DNA of 64,000 nt from an uncultured Pelagibacteraceae bacterium (GCA_902627565.1 CACOJM010000002.1:1-64000), one strand, 5' to 3'; positions 50,847 to 61,541 are shown, counted from the stretch's first letter. A program made the numbers and translations. The notes: generated by a model not told the origin, from the letters alone.

Positions 50847-51620
50847 TTATTTTGAAAAAAGTTTATTAAAATTCTGAGTAGTTTTGTCAATTAAATTTTG
50901 GCTAGAAAGACCTTTAATACTAGCTAATTTTTCAGCTGTAAATTTTATAAAAGATGGTTCATTTTTTTTCCCCCTATTGGGCACTGGTGCTAAAAAAGGA
51001 CTGTCTGTTTCTATTAAGAGTTTCTCTATAGGTAAAAATTTAAATGTTTCTTGTAAATCAATAGAATTTTTAAAAGTGATAATTCCACTTGCAGAAAAAT
51101 ATGCATTTAAGGAAAGAAGTTTTTCAGCAAAATTTTTAGATCCCGTAAAACAGTGCATTAAAATTTTAATATTCTTATTGTTAAAGCTTTTAAGGATGTC
51201 ATATGTTTCATTTTCAGCATTTCTCGAATGAACAATTAAGGGAATATTCATGTCTATAGAGGCTTTAATATGTTCTTCAAAACTACTAATCTGACTTTTT
51301 CTATCACTATTATTATAATAAAAATCCAATCCAGTCTCACCTATACCTATTATCTTTTTATCTTTATTTACATTCTGAATTATTTCTTTTTTTTTCACAG
51401 TATTATTTGTAGTTTCGTGAGGATGTATTCCAAATGTGCCATAAATAATATCATCTTTTTTGATTATCCTAATTATATTTTCAAAACTTTTGAATGTTGT
51501 ACAAATAGTCAATATTTTTTTAATACCAACTTCTTTAGATCTTTTTAAAACTGTTTCCAAATTTCCTAATAAGGGTTCATGATCTAAGTGACAATGAGAG
51601 TCAATCATCTTTTTTTTCAA
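50847..51620 (-). CDS. tatD: TatD family hydrolase
   Basis: MIDSHCHLDHEPL…GIHPHE…IGIGETGLDFYY…LLIETDSPFLAPVPNRGKKNEPSFI. Confidence 0.96.
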   Translation of the reverse strand: MKKKMIDSHCHLDHEPLLGNLETVLKRSKEVGIKKILTICTTFKSFENIIRIIKKDDIIYGTFGIHPHETTNNTVKKKEIIQNVNKDKKIIGIGETGLDFYYNNSDRKSQISSFEEHIKASIDMNIPLIVHSRNAENETYDILKSFNNKNIKILMHCFTGSKNFAEKLLSLNAYFSASGIITFKNSIDLQETFKFLPIEKLLIETDSPFLAPVPNRGKKNEPSFIKFTAEKLASIKGLSSQNLIDKTTQNFNKLFSK

Positions 51621-53142
51621 TTTTTTTAAATAGAATATCTATTGGATTAATATCGCTATCAAGTTTCAAAAAATCATGTTTTGAAATTGAGGAAAACACA
51701 ATATCTTTATCTTTTAAGTCGAAAATCTTAAGTACTTTTAATGACGTGTCAGGAATTATTGGATATAGCATAAATGTTATTTTTCTAATCATTTCTAGTG
51801 TTGTGTAGACAATTGTATTTAATCTTATTTCATCATCTTTTTTTTTCCAAGGTTCTTGATCATTGAAATATTTATTAGTAGCAAATAATGCATTTATGAT
51901 AAATTCAATATAAAAATTTATATTCTGTTTATCAATTTCAGCTCGTATCTTATCAATATTTGAAGTAAAACTGTCTAAAATTTTTAAGTCCTCATTATTA
52001 AAATTTATTTTTTTTGGAATTTTTTGACTACAATTTTTAACAGCAAATGAAATTGTTCTTTGACAAAGATTTCCATAATTGTTTGCTAAATCACTATTGA
52101 TACAATCCTCTAATTTTTCCTGGGAAATATTACCGTCATTGCCAAAAGAAACTTCTTTAACTAAGTAATATCTTAGTGGATCTAGACCATATTTATTTAT
52201 GATTTCAATTGGATCGAGAATGTTGCCTTTTGATTTTGACATTTTTTCATCACCAGATAAAATCCAACCGTGTCCATATACTCTTTTTGGTAATTCTATC
52301 TTTGCAGCCATTAAAAAAGCGGGCCAATAAATTGCGTGAAATCTTAAAATATCTTTACCAATTAAATGGATAGACGCAGGCCAAAATTTTTTAAACAAAT
52401 CATTATTAGTATTGGGATAATTCAAAGCACTAATATAATTTGTTAAAGCGTCTAACCACACATATATAACATGTTTATCATTATTTGGGACTTTAATACC
52501 CCATGAAAAACTTTTTCTACTTACAGACAAATCCTTTAAACCACTTTTTACAAAACTTATAACTTCATTTTTTCTAGACTCAGGTTGAATAAAATTTGGA
52601 TTTTCATTATAAAATTTTAATAATGGTTCTTGCCACTTGGATAATCTAAAAAAAAAAGATTCTTCATCCATCCATTCAACTGGAGATTTTGAAATTTTAG
52701 CAATTTTAACTCCATTTTCCTCAAATATTTCATCTTCATTATAAAAGGCTTCATCTGAAACAGAATACCATCCTGAATATTTTGATAAATAAATATCCTC
52801 GTTTTTAACCAACTCTTTCCATAGGTGCTGAACTGAATCTTTATGTCTTTTTTCAGTTGTTCTAATAAAATCTGTGTTTGTTAAATTTAGAGTTTTTGAT
52901 AAATCTTTAAATGTTTGACTTATTTTGTCACAAAATTTAAGTGTATCAACATTATCATTTTCTGCAGCTCGCTGAATTTTTAATCCATGTTCATCAGTGC
53001 CAGTCAAAAAATATACGTTAAAACCGTCTATTCTTTTGAATCTAGCTAGGAAATCAGCAATAATACTTGAATAAGCGTGTCCCATATGCGGTTTTGCTGA
53101 TGGATAATAAATTGGTGTTGTTATGTAATAATTTTTATTCAT
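51601..53142 (-). CDS. metG: Methionyl-tRNA synthetase
   Basis: TTPIYYPSAKPHMGHAYSSIIADFLAR…GTDEHGLKIQRAA…EKMSKSKGN. Confidence 0.97.
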   Translation of the reverse strand: MNKNYYITTPIYYPSAKPHMGHAYSSIIADFLARFKRIDGFNVYFLTGTDEHGLKIQRAAENDNVDTLKFCDKISQTFKDLSKTLNLTNTDFIRTTEKRHKDSVQHLWKELVKNEDIYLSKYSGWYSVSDEAFYNEDEIFEENGVKIAKISKSPVEWMDEESFFFRLSKWQEPLLKFYNENPNFIQPESRKNEVISFVKSGLKDLSVSRKSFSWGIKVPNNDKHVIYVWLDALTNYISALNYPNTNNDLFKKFWPASIHLIGKDILRFHAIYWPAFLMAAKIELPKRVYGHGWILSGDEKMSKSKGNILDPIEIINKYGLDPLRYYLVKEVSFGNDGNISQEKLEDCINSDLANNYGNLCQRTISFAVKNCSQKIPKKINFNNEDLKILDSFTSNIDKIRAEIDKQNINFYIEFIINALFATNKYFNDQEPWKKKDDEIRLNTIVYTTLEMIRKITFMLYPIIPDTSLKVLKIFDLKDKDIVFSSISKHDFLKLDSDINPIDILFKKIEKKDD

Positions 53143-54055
53143 TGAGTATCTTGTCTTGAAATTCTATAAAAAAAGATTCTTCGTCTAGATTGTACTTTTT
53201 TAAATCATCAATCTTTTTAATAAAATAATTATAATAATCTATATTGAGCATTGAAGAAGTATTCTTTAAAAATAACTCTATATAATCAATAAACAGATAC
53301 TTTAAAGCAATTTCTTTTTTGAAATAATTTTCTTTAATCATTTTGTTTAGAAAATCTTTCAACTTTGTATCTTTTAAATCAATTTCATTTTTATAAGCTA
53401 ATCTATATAAATTATAAATATTACCTGGTGTAAAATAATAATTTATCAATTCTTTGTTAATATAATTAAAAACATTATCATTAATTAATTTATTAATGAC
53501 TGTCAAAGAAGATGCATTAGATAGTGTAATATTGAAATTCAAGCATCTAGATTTTAAAGTTGATAGAAGTTTTTTTTGATTATTAATTAAAATAAAATAA
53601 ATATTGTGATTGGGCTCTTCAAGATCTTTTAGCAGGGCGTTAATACTACTTTTATTAAGATACTCAGTATTATCTATTAAAATAAACCTGGGTTTATTAT
53701 TAAATGCGGACTTTCTTATATTAGTTAACAAATTTCTTATTTGATCAATATTAATAAGTTTTTTATCAATAGAAATGTCTATTAATTGAAAATTGGGGTT
53801 CGAACCATTTGCTATCAATTTAAATGATCTATTATTGGAATTTATCTTAAAATTATTAACATCATAATAATACTCTTCATCTTTAGATAAAATATAATTT
53901 ATCAAATGATAAGCTAAAGTACATTTGCCTACACCCTTTTGCCCTGTTAATAAAATCTTATTAGGTAAAACACCTTTATCAAATAATGAAATTAATATTT
54001 CTAAATGTTCTTCAATACCATATAAATTCAATTGATTTTGGGGATAAATATTCAT
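53135..54055 (-). CDS. holB: DNA polymerase III delta' subunit
   Basis: NKILLTGQKGVGKCTLAYHLINYIL…INALLKDLEEPNHNIYFILINNQKKLLSTLKSRC. Confidence 0.85.
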   Translation of the reverse strand: MNIYPQNQLNLYGIEEHLEILISLFDKGVLPNKILLTGQKGVGKCTLAYHLINYILSKDEEYYYDVNNFKINSNNRSFKLIANGSNPNFQLIDISIDKKLINIDQIRNLLTNIRKSAFNNKPRFILIDNTEYLNKSSINALLKDLEEPNHNIYFILINNQKKLLSTLKSRCLNFNITLSNASSLTVINKLINDNVFNYINKELINYYFTPGNIYNLYRLAYKNEIDLKDTKLKDFLNKMIKENYFKKEIALKYLFIDYIELFLKNTSSMLNIDYYNYFIKKIDDLKKYNLDEESFFIEFQDKILNE

Positions 54056-54669
54056 TAGATAATCTTATTTAACTTTTCAATAATCTTTTTTTTATTCATT
54101 TTTATGTCTGAATTTGAGTCAATAATTAGATATTTTGACTTATTCTTTTTAGCAATTCTCAAAAAACCTTTTTGAACTCTATCATAAAAAATACTATTGA
54201 ATTTATCATATCGATTTAGCTTTTTTCTTTTATTTAATCGCTTTATCATATTGTTCTTATTTACAATATTTAAAAAAGTAAAATTAATGTTCATACCACC
54301 TAATAAAAATTTATTAATTTGATTAATGATTTTGAGATTTACACCAAGACCAAAATGCTGATATGCAATTGTAGAATCTGTAAATCTATCTATCAAAATT
54401 ATTTTTTTTTTATAATTTTTTCTTAATAATGAAATATTTTCACTTCTAGATGCTAAATAAAGTAATAAATCTGTATTTTTATTAAAATTTGATTTTTTAT
54501 CTAGTATTAATTTTCTAATTTTTTCAGCGTTTATATTTCCACCAGGTTCTCTTACCTTTATAAAGGATATTCTTTTGTTCTTCAAATATTTACAAACATG
54601 ATTGAGATGGTAACTTTTTCCACTACCTTCTATACCTTCAAAAACAATAATTGGTTTTTTAGACATCAC
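54055..54669 (-). CDS. tmk: Thymidylate kinase
   Basis: IVFEGIEGSGKSYHLNHVCKYL…VREPGG…LIDRFTDSTIAYQHFG. Confidence 0.94.
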   Translation of the reverse strand: MMSKKPIIVFEGIEGSGKSYHLNHVCKYLKNKRISFIKVREPGGNINAEKIRKLILDKKSNFNKNTDLLLYLASRSENISLLRKNYKKKIILIDRFTDSTIAYQHFGLGVNLKIINQINKFLLGGMNINFTFLNIVNKNNMIKRLNKRKKLNRYDKFNSIFYDRVQKGFLRIAKKNKSKYLIIDSNSDIKMNKKKIIEKLNKII

Positions 54670-55810
54670 CCCAGATTAAATAATTTAAAGATTTTATTAA
54701 TCTAGAAAATATATTCACTTTTTTTATTTCTTTTGCAGCCAATAAATCATACTCACCTATAAGATTTTCATCATAAACAACTTTTAATTTACCAACGATT
54801 TGCTCTTTTTGAATCGGCGCTTCTACTGGTCCTGAGTAATTTATAGATATTTTTAAAAGTCTTTTTTGAGCTTTTTTGATTGTTTTATATATATCTTGAT
54901 TAACATAAACATCAACTTGGTTTTCTTTTCCTTGCCACACATCAATTTTATCTATTGTTTCCTTTGATTTTGCTATTTGTATTAAATCAAAATTAGTTAA
55001 TCCATAAGTTAATAATTTAGAGCTTTCTCTTGATCTACTACTTTTAGTTTCAAATCCACTTCCAACAGCTATTAATCTTCTATTATTTCTTATTAAAGAT
55101 GAGGCTAAAGAATATTTTTCTACAGCTAAATATCCTGTTTTAATTCCATCAGCTCCGATATTTTTATAAAGTAAAGGATTTCTATTTCCTTGTGTAATTG
55201 GATCGCCTCCAGTTCTGTCCCAAGTGAATTCTTTTTCACTAAACCACTCATAATAATCAGGATATGTTTTAATTAAATATTTTGACATAATCAAAATATC
55301 TTTAACTGTCGAGTAATTATCAGGATCATTTATCCCAGAAGAGTTTGCAAAATTGGTATTTTCCATACCTAATTCTTTTGCTTTCATTGTCATTAGAATT
55401 GCAAATTCTTCCTCTGTACCAGCTATACCTTCTGCAAGCGCAATACAGGCATCATTACCTGACGCAACAATTATTCCTCTTAAAAGATCTTCAACAGAAA
55501 CTTCATCCCCTACCATTATAAACATTGAAGAATATCCTGCTGTAGATAGTCTCCATGCTTTTTCTGAAATTATAAACTTATCATTTAAACTTAAATCACC
55601 AGATTTAATTAAATCGAAGGCTATTATAGCTGTCATAATTTTAGTCATAGATGCAGGATAAATTGATCTATTTGGTTCTTTTTCATAAAGGATTTCACCA
55701 GATAGAAAATCTTGCAATATTGCTGTTCTTGCTTTTATATCAATATTTGAATATGCAAATTGGGTTAAAAAGAAATATATAAATTTTATTAATAATAAAT
55801 TTCTAAACAT
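54659..55810 (-). CDS. D-alanyl-D-alanine carboxypeptidase (PBP5/6-type)
   Basis: IYPASMTKIMTAIIAFD (SxxK)…ASGNDACIALAEGIAG (SxN)…GADGIKTGYLAVEKYSLASS (KTG). Confidence 0.95.
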   Translation of the reverse strand: MFRNLLLIKFIYFFLTQFAYSNIDIKARTAILQDFLSGEILYEKEPNRSIYPASMTKIMTAIIAFDLIKSGDLSLNDKFIISEKAWRLSTAGYSSMFIMVGDEVSVEDLLRGIIVASGNDACIALAEGIAGTEEEFAILMTMKAKELGMENTNFANSSGINDPDNYSTVKDILIMSKYLIKTYPDYYEWFSEKEFTWDRTGGDPITQGNRNPLLYKNIGADGIKTGYLAVEKYSLASSLIRNNRRLIAVGSGFETKSSRSRESSKLLTYGLTNFDLIQIAKSKETIDKIDVWQGKENQVDVYVNQDIYKTIKKAQKRLLKISINYSGPVEAPIQKEQIVGKLKVVYDENLIGEYDLLAAKEIKKVNIFSRLIKSLNYLIWGDV

Positions 55811-56558
55811 TTTTTAGTATCTCTAAATTTTCAAAATTAAGTAATTTCAGTTTTTCAAATGTCTCTTTCAAACTTTTTATATCATTAAAAGGTCCTATTA
55901 CTACTCTAAATTTTGTTTTAGATAATTCTTGTATTTGTGGATCATTAAGCGAGGTTTCATTTTTAATTCTTGAAAGCATCATAAGAGCTGTATCTTTATA
56001 ATAGAAATCAGCTATTTTAACTGAATAAGAAAAATTATCTTTTTTAATAATCTTTTTTACTTGATTATTTTGACTTAAATCATTTATTAAAATTCCATCT
56101 ATAGGTGCTTTTTCAGCAACTTTTTTCTCTGCTTCAAATGTTTTAGTTTTCTTTGCAATAAAAGTAGAATCTTTTGAAACTAAAATAATTTGTAAATAAG
56201 GTTCATCGAAATCAAGTTCTAGATCTTCTGCAATTCTTTTAGATATAACAGAATTATAAAAATCAGAAAATTTTTGTCTATTTGATTTAACTTCAGCAAT
56301 TACTGATTTACCATTCTTTGGATTCGTTATTTTAACTGATGATTTTTTCTTAAGATGTTTATGATAAATAAATAATGATCTATCATCAATTTTTCGGATT
56401 TTTTCTAAATTATCATCAAAAATCAACGCAAAACCTATATTAGAATATTTTTTTTCGATATTAAAATTAGTATTTTTTGAGTTTTTTATAGTTTGATTAC
56501 AACTAAAAAGTAAAAAAGAAAACAGGATTAAAAAGATTATTCTAAAGTTCATTTTCAA
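55803..56558 (-). CDS. RlpA-like lipoprotein with degenerate double-psi barrel and C-terminal SPOR-like domain
   Basis: Lipobox LFSCNQ; IYHKHLKKKSSVKITNPKNGKSVIAEVKSNRQ…NSVISKRIAEDLELD aligns to RlpA; C-terminal SVKIADFYYKDTALMMLSRI…RVVIGPF. Confidence 0.7.
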   Translation of the reverse strand: MKMNFRIIFLILFSFLLFSCNQTIKNSKNTNFNIEKKYSNIGFALIFDDNLEKIRKIDDRSLFIYHKHLKKKSSVKITNPKNGKSVIAEVKSNRQKFSDFYNSVISKRIAEDLELDFDEPYLQIILVSKDSTFIAKKTKTFEAEKKVAEKAPIDGILINDLSQNNQVKKIIKKDNFSYSVKIADFYYKDTALMMLSRIKNETSLNDPQIQELSKTKFRVVIGPFNDIKSLKETFEKLKLLNFENLEILKNV

Positions 56559-57552
56559 ATCTATTTTTTAATGTACAAACAGCTAGTGCAAATCTTAAAG
56601 ATCTGTTCCATTGTAAAATTATCTCATAATTATCAAATACGATATAAGCAGGATTTAATGTATCCGCACCTGGGATGATATCTTTATCTGGTGTAATAAT
56701 TGCTACTTTAAAATCTTTATCTAAAAATTCTATCTCATCAAAATTTTCTATATATTTCTTAAAAAATTTAAGTTTTTTTTTATTTGAAAGTTTTTTCGCA
56801 GATACATTAAGATATTTTTGTGGAATATCGTTTTTAAGATTTATTCTATAAAAACATGGAGAATTTTTTTTCCATCCAATTTTTTTAAGATAGTTAGCTG
56901 CTGATGCATAAGCATCCTCTGAGTTTTTTAGATCTATGTAATTATCTTTATTAAAATCTATAGCATGATTTTTGATTGTAGAAGGCATGAATTGAAAATA
57001 ACCAAAAGCACCTGCCCAAGAACCATATAAAGATTTATAATCTATTTGATTTTGATCAATTAATTTTAACAATATCAATAATTCATTCGTAAAAAATTCA
57101 GATCTTCGTTTGTCATAACTTAATGTTGCTAGTGAAGATAAGATATCCATTTTACCTACATAAGTTCCAAAGTTTGTTTCAATACCCATAAGTGATAAAA
57201 GCAATTCTTTTTCTATATCAAATTTGTCCTCAATTGAATTTATCAATTTTTTATTTCCTAAATAAAATTTATTTCCAGATTTAATTTTTTTAGAGGAAGA
57301 TCTTTTGGATATATATGTTTTTGTATCTTCATAAAACTCAGGTTGATATCTATCATATTTGATAACATTTGGTAAAAATCTAGTATCAGACATAACCAAA
57401 TCAAAAGTTTTTTCAGAAATATCATTTGCTAGTGCAATTTTTTTAAAACTATTTTTCCACTCTTTAAATTCACTGTTTTCATCAGCTAATCCATTAGAAA
57501 ACAAAAAAAAAGTTATTAAAAAAAAAATATTAATTTTTTTCATAAAGATCAT
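56542..57552 (-). CDS. mltB: Lytic murein transglycosylase B
   Basis: LSLMGIETNFGTYVGKMDILSSLATLSYD…YGSWAGAFGYFQFMPSTI. Confidence 0.93.
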   Translation of the reverse strand: MIFMKKINIFFLITFFLFSNGLADENSEFKEWKNSFKKIALANDISEKTFDLVMSDTRFLPNVIKYDRYQPEFYEDTKTYISKRSSSKKIKSGNKFYLGNKKLINSIEDKFDIEKELLLSLMGIETNFGTYVGKMDILSSLATLSYDKRRSEFFTNELLILLKLIDQNQIDYKSLYGSWAGAFGYFQFMPSTIKNHAIDFNKDNYIDLKNSEDAYASAANYLKKIGWKKNSPCFYRINLKNDIPQKYLNVSAKKLSNKKKLKFFKKYIENFDEIEFLDKDFKVAIITPDKDIIPGADTLNPAYIVFDNYEIILQWNRSLRFALAVCTLKNRFENEL

Positions 57553-58408
57553 TAATATATATAATTACAGCTATCCAAATAATAATAAAACTTACAAATT
57601 TTACTAATGAAAAATCCTCACCATAGTAAAAATAACCTAAAATAAACTGTAATGTGGGCGTTATATAAAAAATCATTCCAGTCGGACCTAATCCAATCAA
57701 TTCAACACCTCTTACGTATAGAAATAATGGAATCACAGTCATAGGTCCAGCTAACAAAAGTAATAAACTTAATTCAAAATTATTTAAACTAAAATCATTA
57801 AAGCCATTTATTGAAATTAAATAAAAAACTACTAAAGCAAACGGAAAAATATATAAGCTTTCAATTAATAATCCTATATCTGTATCTATTTCTATTTTTT
57901 TACGAACTAAATTATAAAAAGCCCAACTAAAAGCGACTATAAGACCAACCCAGGGTAAAGATTTTAAATTAAAAAAAATCAATATTAATATTGAAATAGT
58001 AACCAAGCATATAGAGAGTATCCTTTTATTATTTAATTTTTCTTTAAAAAAAATATATCCCAATAAAACGCTTATAATTGGCATTATGAAATATCCAAAA
58101 CTTGCGTCAATTATTCTTTCAGATGCAACGGCATAAATCCAAATTGACCAATTAATAAAAATTAAAAATCCTGAAATAAACAATGCAACCAATTTTTTTT
58201 TATCAGTAATTTCTTTTAAAAAAATATTCCATTTTGATAAAAAGGTAGTAGTAAAAATTAACATAACTGCTGTCCATAAACATCTATGGACGACAAGTTC
58301 TACGTGACCAATAAATGAAACATACTGAAAATAAATTACACCAATAAAACCCCACCAAAAAGATCCTAAAGAGGTTAACAATAATCCTTTATTAAATTTA
58401 GCATTCAT
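57530..58408 (-). CDS. rarD: EamA family transporter RarD
   Basis: GLLLTSLGSFWWGFIGVIYFQYVSFIGHVELVVHRCLWTAVML…LGPTGMIFYITPTLQFILGYFYYGE. Confidence 0.88.
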   Translation of the reverse strand: MNAKFNKGLLLTSLGSFWWGFIGVIYFQYVSFIGHVELVVHRCLWTAVMLIFTTTFLSKWNIFLKEITDKKKLVALFISGFLIFINWSIWIYAVASERIIDASFGYFIMPIISVLLGYIFFKEKLNNKRILSICLVTISILILIFFNLKSLPWVGLIVAFSWAFYNLVRKKIEIDTDIGLLIESLYIFPFALVVFYLISINGFNDFSLNNFELSLLLLLAGPMTVIPLFLYVRGVELIGLGPTGMIFYITPTLQFILGYFYYGEDFSLVKFVSFIIIWIAVIIYINDLYEKN

Positions 58409-58496
58409 AGATATTTATTTGAATTAACTAATAACTAGATTTATTAAACCATTTTATAGTTGAATTAAATATTTTTAATTATACAACCTTGCTAAC

Positions 58497-58586
58497 GGAG
58501 AGATGGCTGAGCGGTTGAAAGCACCGGTCTTGAAAACCGGCAAAGGGGCAACTCTTTCCTGGGTTCGAATCCCAGTCTCTCCGCCA
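58497..58586 (+). tRNA. tRNA-Ser(TGA), CCA encoded
   Basis: GGAGAGA…CCGGT-CTTGAAA-ACCGG…long variable arm…GGTTCGAATCC…TCTCTCC G CCA. Confidence 0.95.
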
Positions 58587-58595
58587 TTAAATCTT

Positions 58596-58853
58596 TTAAT
58601 ATTTAAAATTTTTAAAAAGATTATTAATCTTATTATCCTCAAATTTTACATCAGTTTTTAAACCATTATAAAAATTATAAAGGTTGTTATCATCTATTTC
58701 TAAAAGTTTTATTAATTGATTTAAATCTTCATAATTTAATTGATCTAGGTATTTATAAGTGAAAGCGCCAAGAAGTTTATCCATTTCCTTTGTGCCACGA
58801 TAATTTGATCTGTAAATAATTTTTTTTTTTAATTGTTCTATATCAGTGCTCAT
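58596..58853 (-). CDS. sdhE: FAD assembly factor SdhE
   Basis: KIIYRSNYRGTKEMDKLLGAFTYKYLDQLNYEDLNQLIKLLEIDDNNLYNFYNG. Confidence 0.88.
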   Translation of the reverse strand: MSTDIEQLKKKIIYRSNYRGTKEMDKLLGAFTYKYLDQLNYEDLNQLIKLLEIDDNNLYNFYNGLKTDVKFEDNKINNLFKNFKY

Positions 58854-58875
58854 AATAAGAATATAATATTAGTTT

Positions 58876-60927
58876 ATGGATATTAAAAGAAATTATGAAT
58901 ATTTATTATCAGACCTAAGTTCTCTAAAAGGTATAGGTGTAAAAACAACAAATTTATTAAAAAAAAAAAAAATTAATAATATCTTTGATCTATTATGGAA
59001 GTTACCAAAATCCTATACAGATCGAAGTTTATCATCAAAAATTGAAAATTTAAAAATAGATGAAGTGCAAACTATAACAATAATTCCACAAAAATATTTA
59101 TTTCCACGAGTTAGAAATTTACCAAAACGAGTTTTATGTAAAGATGAGACAGGTGAAATAGATTGTGTTTTTTTTAATAGCTATGAAGGATATATTAAAA
59201 AGATATTACCTATTGGAAAAGAAGTTACTATTAGTGGTAAAATTAAATATTTTCGAAATAAATATCAATTGACTAATCCTAAATATATTTCAGAAGACTC
59301 TTCTCTAATAAAACAAAAGCATAATAGATATTCATTAACTGAAGGTATAAGTGAGAAAGTTTATAATAAAATTATATTACAAATTATTGAAAATTTACCT
59401 AAAATGAAAGAATGGCATTCAAGGGATATATTAAAAAAATTCGATAACATAGGTTGGAATGAATCAATCGTAAAATTACATGAGGCAGAAAATATTGGTA
59501 AATTTAAAGAAAATTTTTATCAAAGACTAGCTTTTGATGAGATTTTCTCAACTTTTTTAGTTAATTCAGAAATTAGGAAAAAAATAAAAAAGATTAAAAA
59601 AACTAAAAAAAATTTTGATACTAAAAAACAAAACAAAATAATATCTAAATTAAACTTTTCATTAACGAATGACCAATACAAAACATTAAATGAAATTAAT
59701 AATGATTTAAACTCTGATAATAAAATGTTTAGATTGCTTCAGGGTGATGTTGGTAGTGGCAAAACCATAGTTTCTTTATTATCTGCTTTTAATACCATCG
59801 ATTCTGATTTTCAAGTAGCGGTAATGGCACCTACAGAAATATTAGCAAGACAACATTTTTTATTAGCTAAAAAAATATTTCCTAAGAATATTAAAATAGA
59901 ATTACTCTCTGGAAAATCAAGTTATAAAGATAAAAAAGATATTTTAGAAAAATTAATAAAGAAAGAAATTGATATAATCTTTGGAACACATGCTCTGTTC
60001 CAAAAAAAAGTTAAATTTAGAAAACTGGGATTAATAATAATTGATGAACAACATAAATTTGGAGTTAATCAAAGAAAAAAGTTATCGGATAAAGCTGGAA
60101 AAGATTGTGATGTTCTCTTAATGACAGCAACGCCAATTCCACGGACTCTAACTATGACTGTGTATGGGGATATGGACATTTCTATTATACGAGAAAAACC
60201 AAATATTCGGAAACCTGTTAAGACTTATAGTAAACCTGAAAGTAAGATTGATGATGTTATTAGATTCATCAAAAAAGAAATTAAACTTGGAAATCAAATT
60301 TTTTGGGTGTGTCCTCTAATAGAAGAGTCTAAGAAAATTGATCATACTTCAGCAGTAAAAAAATCTGAATATCTAAAGAAATTATTTCCTCATCAGGTAT
60401 TTTTACTTCATGGAAAAACAACTATTGAAGAAAAAGAAAAAATCTTAAATAAATTCTTAAAAAATGAATTTAAAATCCTAGTTTCAACTACCATCATCGA
60501 AGTAGGTATAGATTTTCCTAATGCAAATGTAATAGTAATAGAAAATGCAAATAAGTTTGGTTTATCTCAATTACATCAACTTAGAGGTAGAGTTGGAAGA
60601 GGTAATAAAGAATCTTCATGTATATTAATGTTTAAGTCAAATCTAAGCGATAATGCAAAAAAAAGAATTAATATATTAAAAGATTCTAATGATGGATTTA
60701 AAATATCTGAAGAGGATATGAAGATAAGAGGTTTTGGCGATATCTTGGGATTTAAACAAAGTGGTATTAAAAACTTTAAATTAGCTGATCCAATTCATAA
60801 TCAAGATCTATTTCTTTTGGCTGAGAAAGAAATTAAAAAGATTGAAACTACAAATCAAGATATTAGTAGATTCAAACCTTTGATTAAACTATATGATCGA
60901 GCAGACATAATTAACGATATAGCTTAA
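58876..60927 (+). CDS. recG: ATP-dependent DNA helicase RecG
   Basis: LQGDVGSGKTIVSLLSA…IIDEQHKFGVNQR…MTATPIPRTLTMT…QLHQLRGRVGRG. Confidence 0.96.
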   Translation: MDIKRNYEYLLSDLSSLKGIGVKTTNLLKKKKINNIFDLLWKLPKSYTDRSLSSKIENLKIDEVQTITIIPQKYLFPRVRNLPKRVLCKDETGEIDCVFFNSYEGYIKKILPIGKEVTISGKIKYFRNKYQLTNPKYISEDSSLIKQKHNRYSLTEGISEKVYNKIILQIIENLPKMKEWHSRDILKKFDNIGWNESIVKLHEAENIGKFKENFYQRLAFDEIFSTFLVNSEIRKKIKKIKKTKKNFDTKKQNKIISKLNFSLTNDQYKTLNEINNDLNSDNKMFRLLQGDVGSGKTIVSLLSAFNTIDSDFQVAVMAPTEILARQHFLLAKKIFPKNIKIELLSGKSSYKDKKDILEKLIKKEIDIIFGTHALFQKKVKFRKLGLIIIDEQHKFGVNQRKKLSDKAGKDCDVLLMTATPIPRTLTMTVYGDMDISIIREKPNIRKPVKTYSKPESKIDDVIRFIKKEIKLGNQIFWVCPLIEESKKIDHTSAVKKSEYLKKLFPHQVFLLHGKTTIEEKEKILNKFLKNEFKILVSTTIIEVGIDFPNANVIVIENANKFGLSQLHQLRGRVGRGNKESSCILMFKSNLSDNAKKRINILKDSNDGFKISEEDMKIRGFGDILGFKQSGIKNFKLADPIHNQDLFLLAEKEIKKIETTNQDISRFKPLIKLYDRADIINDIA

Positions 60928-61541
60928 ACTTTATTGGACGACGTTCCTGCTGATACTATAAACTTTGAGGCCTCTTCAAAACTCATATCTAAATAGATTA
61001 CCTCATCAATGGGAAACATAAGTAAAAAACCACTTGTTGGGTTTGGTGTAGTTGGCACAAAAACATTTATTAGTTTTTGGTTAGTTTTTTTTGCCATTTC
61101 TCCATCATTTTCTTTTGTTGCAAATCCAACAGCCCATACACCTTTTCTTGGATACTCTATTAAAACTACACTTTTTTTACCGTTATCCTTATTAGAAAAA
61201 GTTTCGGTCATTTGTACTATTGCTGAATAGATTGTTCTTAAAAAAGGTATTCGTTTAAAGAGATCATCTATAAGTTTTAAAATTCTTTTTCCTAAAAAAG
61301 AAAGAGATAGACCTCCAACAATAGTGATAAAAATTAATGAAATTAAAATTTCAATACCAGGAATTTCAAAAGGCAAGTAACTATTAGGGTTTATATTTTC
61401 TGGTAAAATTTTAGAGGATAATCCTATTAAAATTTTACTTAAATATAAAGTAAAGCCAATAGGTATTAAAACCACTACACCTGTTATAAAGTAGTTTCTT
61501 AGTATTAGTGTAAATGATCTTTTTTTTTTATTTTTAGACAT
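60924..61541 (-). CDS. DUF502 family membrane protein
   Basis: NYFITGVVVLIPIGFTLYL…VLIEYPRKGVWAVGFAT…VPTTPNPTSGFLLMFP. Confidence 0.9.
   Translation of the reverse strand: MSKNKKKRSFTLILRNYFITGVVVLIPIGFTLYLSKILIGLSSKILPENINPNSYLPFEIPGIEILISLIFITIVGGLSLSFLGKRILKLIDDLFKRIPFLRTIYSAIVQMTETFSNKDNGKKSVVLIEYPRKGVWAVGFATKENDGEMAKKTNQKLINVFVPTTPNPTSGFLLMFPIDEVIYLDMSFEEASKFIVSAGTSSNKV

Noticed and set aside
50884-55661. Plus-strand ORFs 50884..51231, 51270..51548, 55353..55661
   Set aside because: Antisense to tatD and the D-Ala-D-Ala carboxypeptidase; typical spurious ORFs
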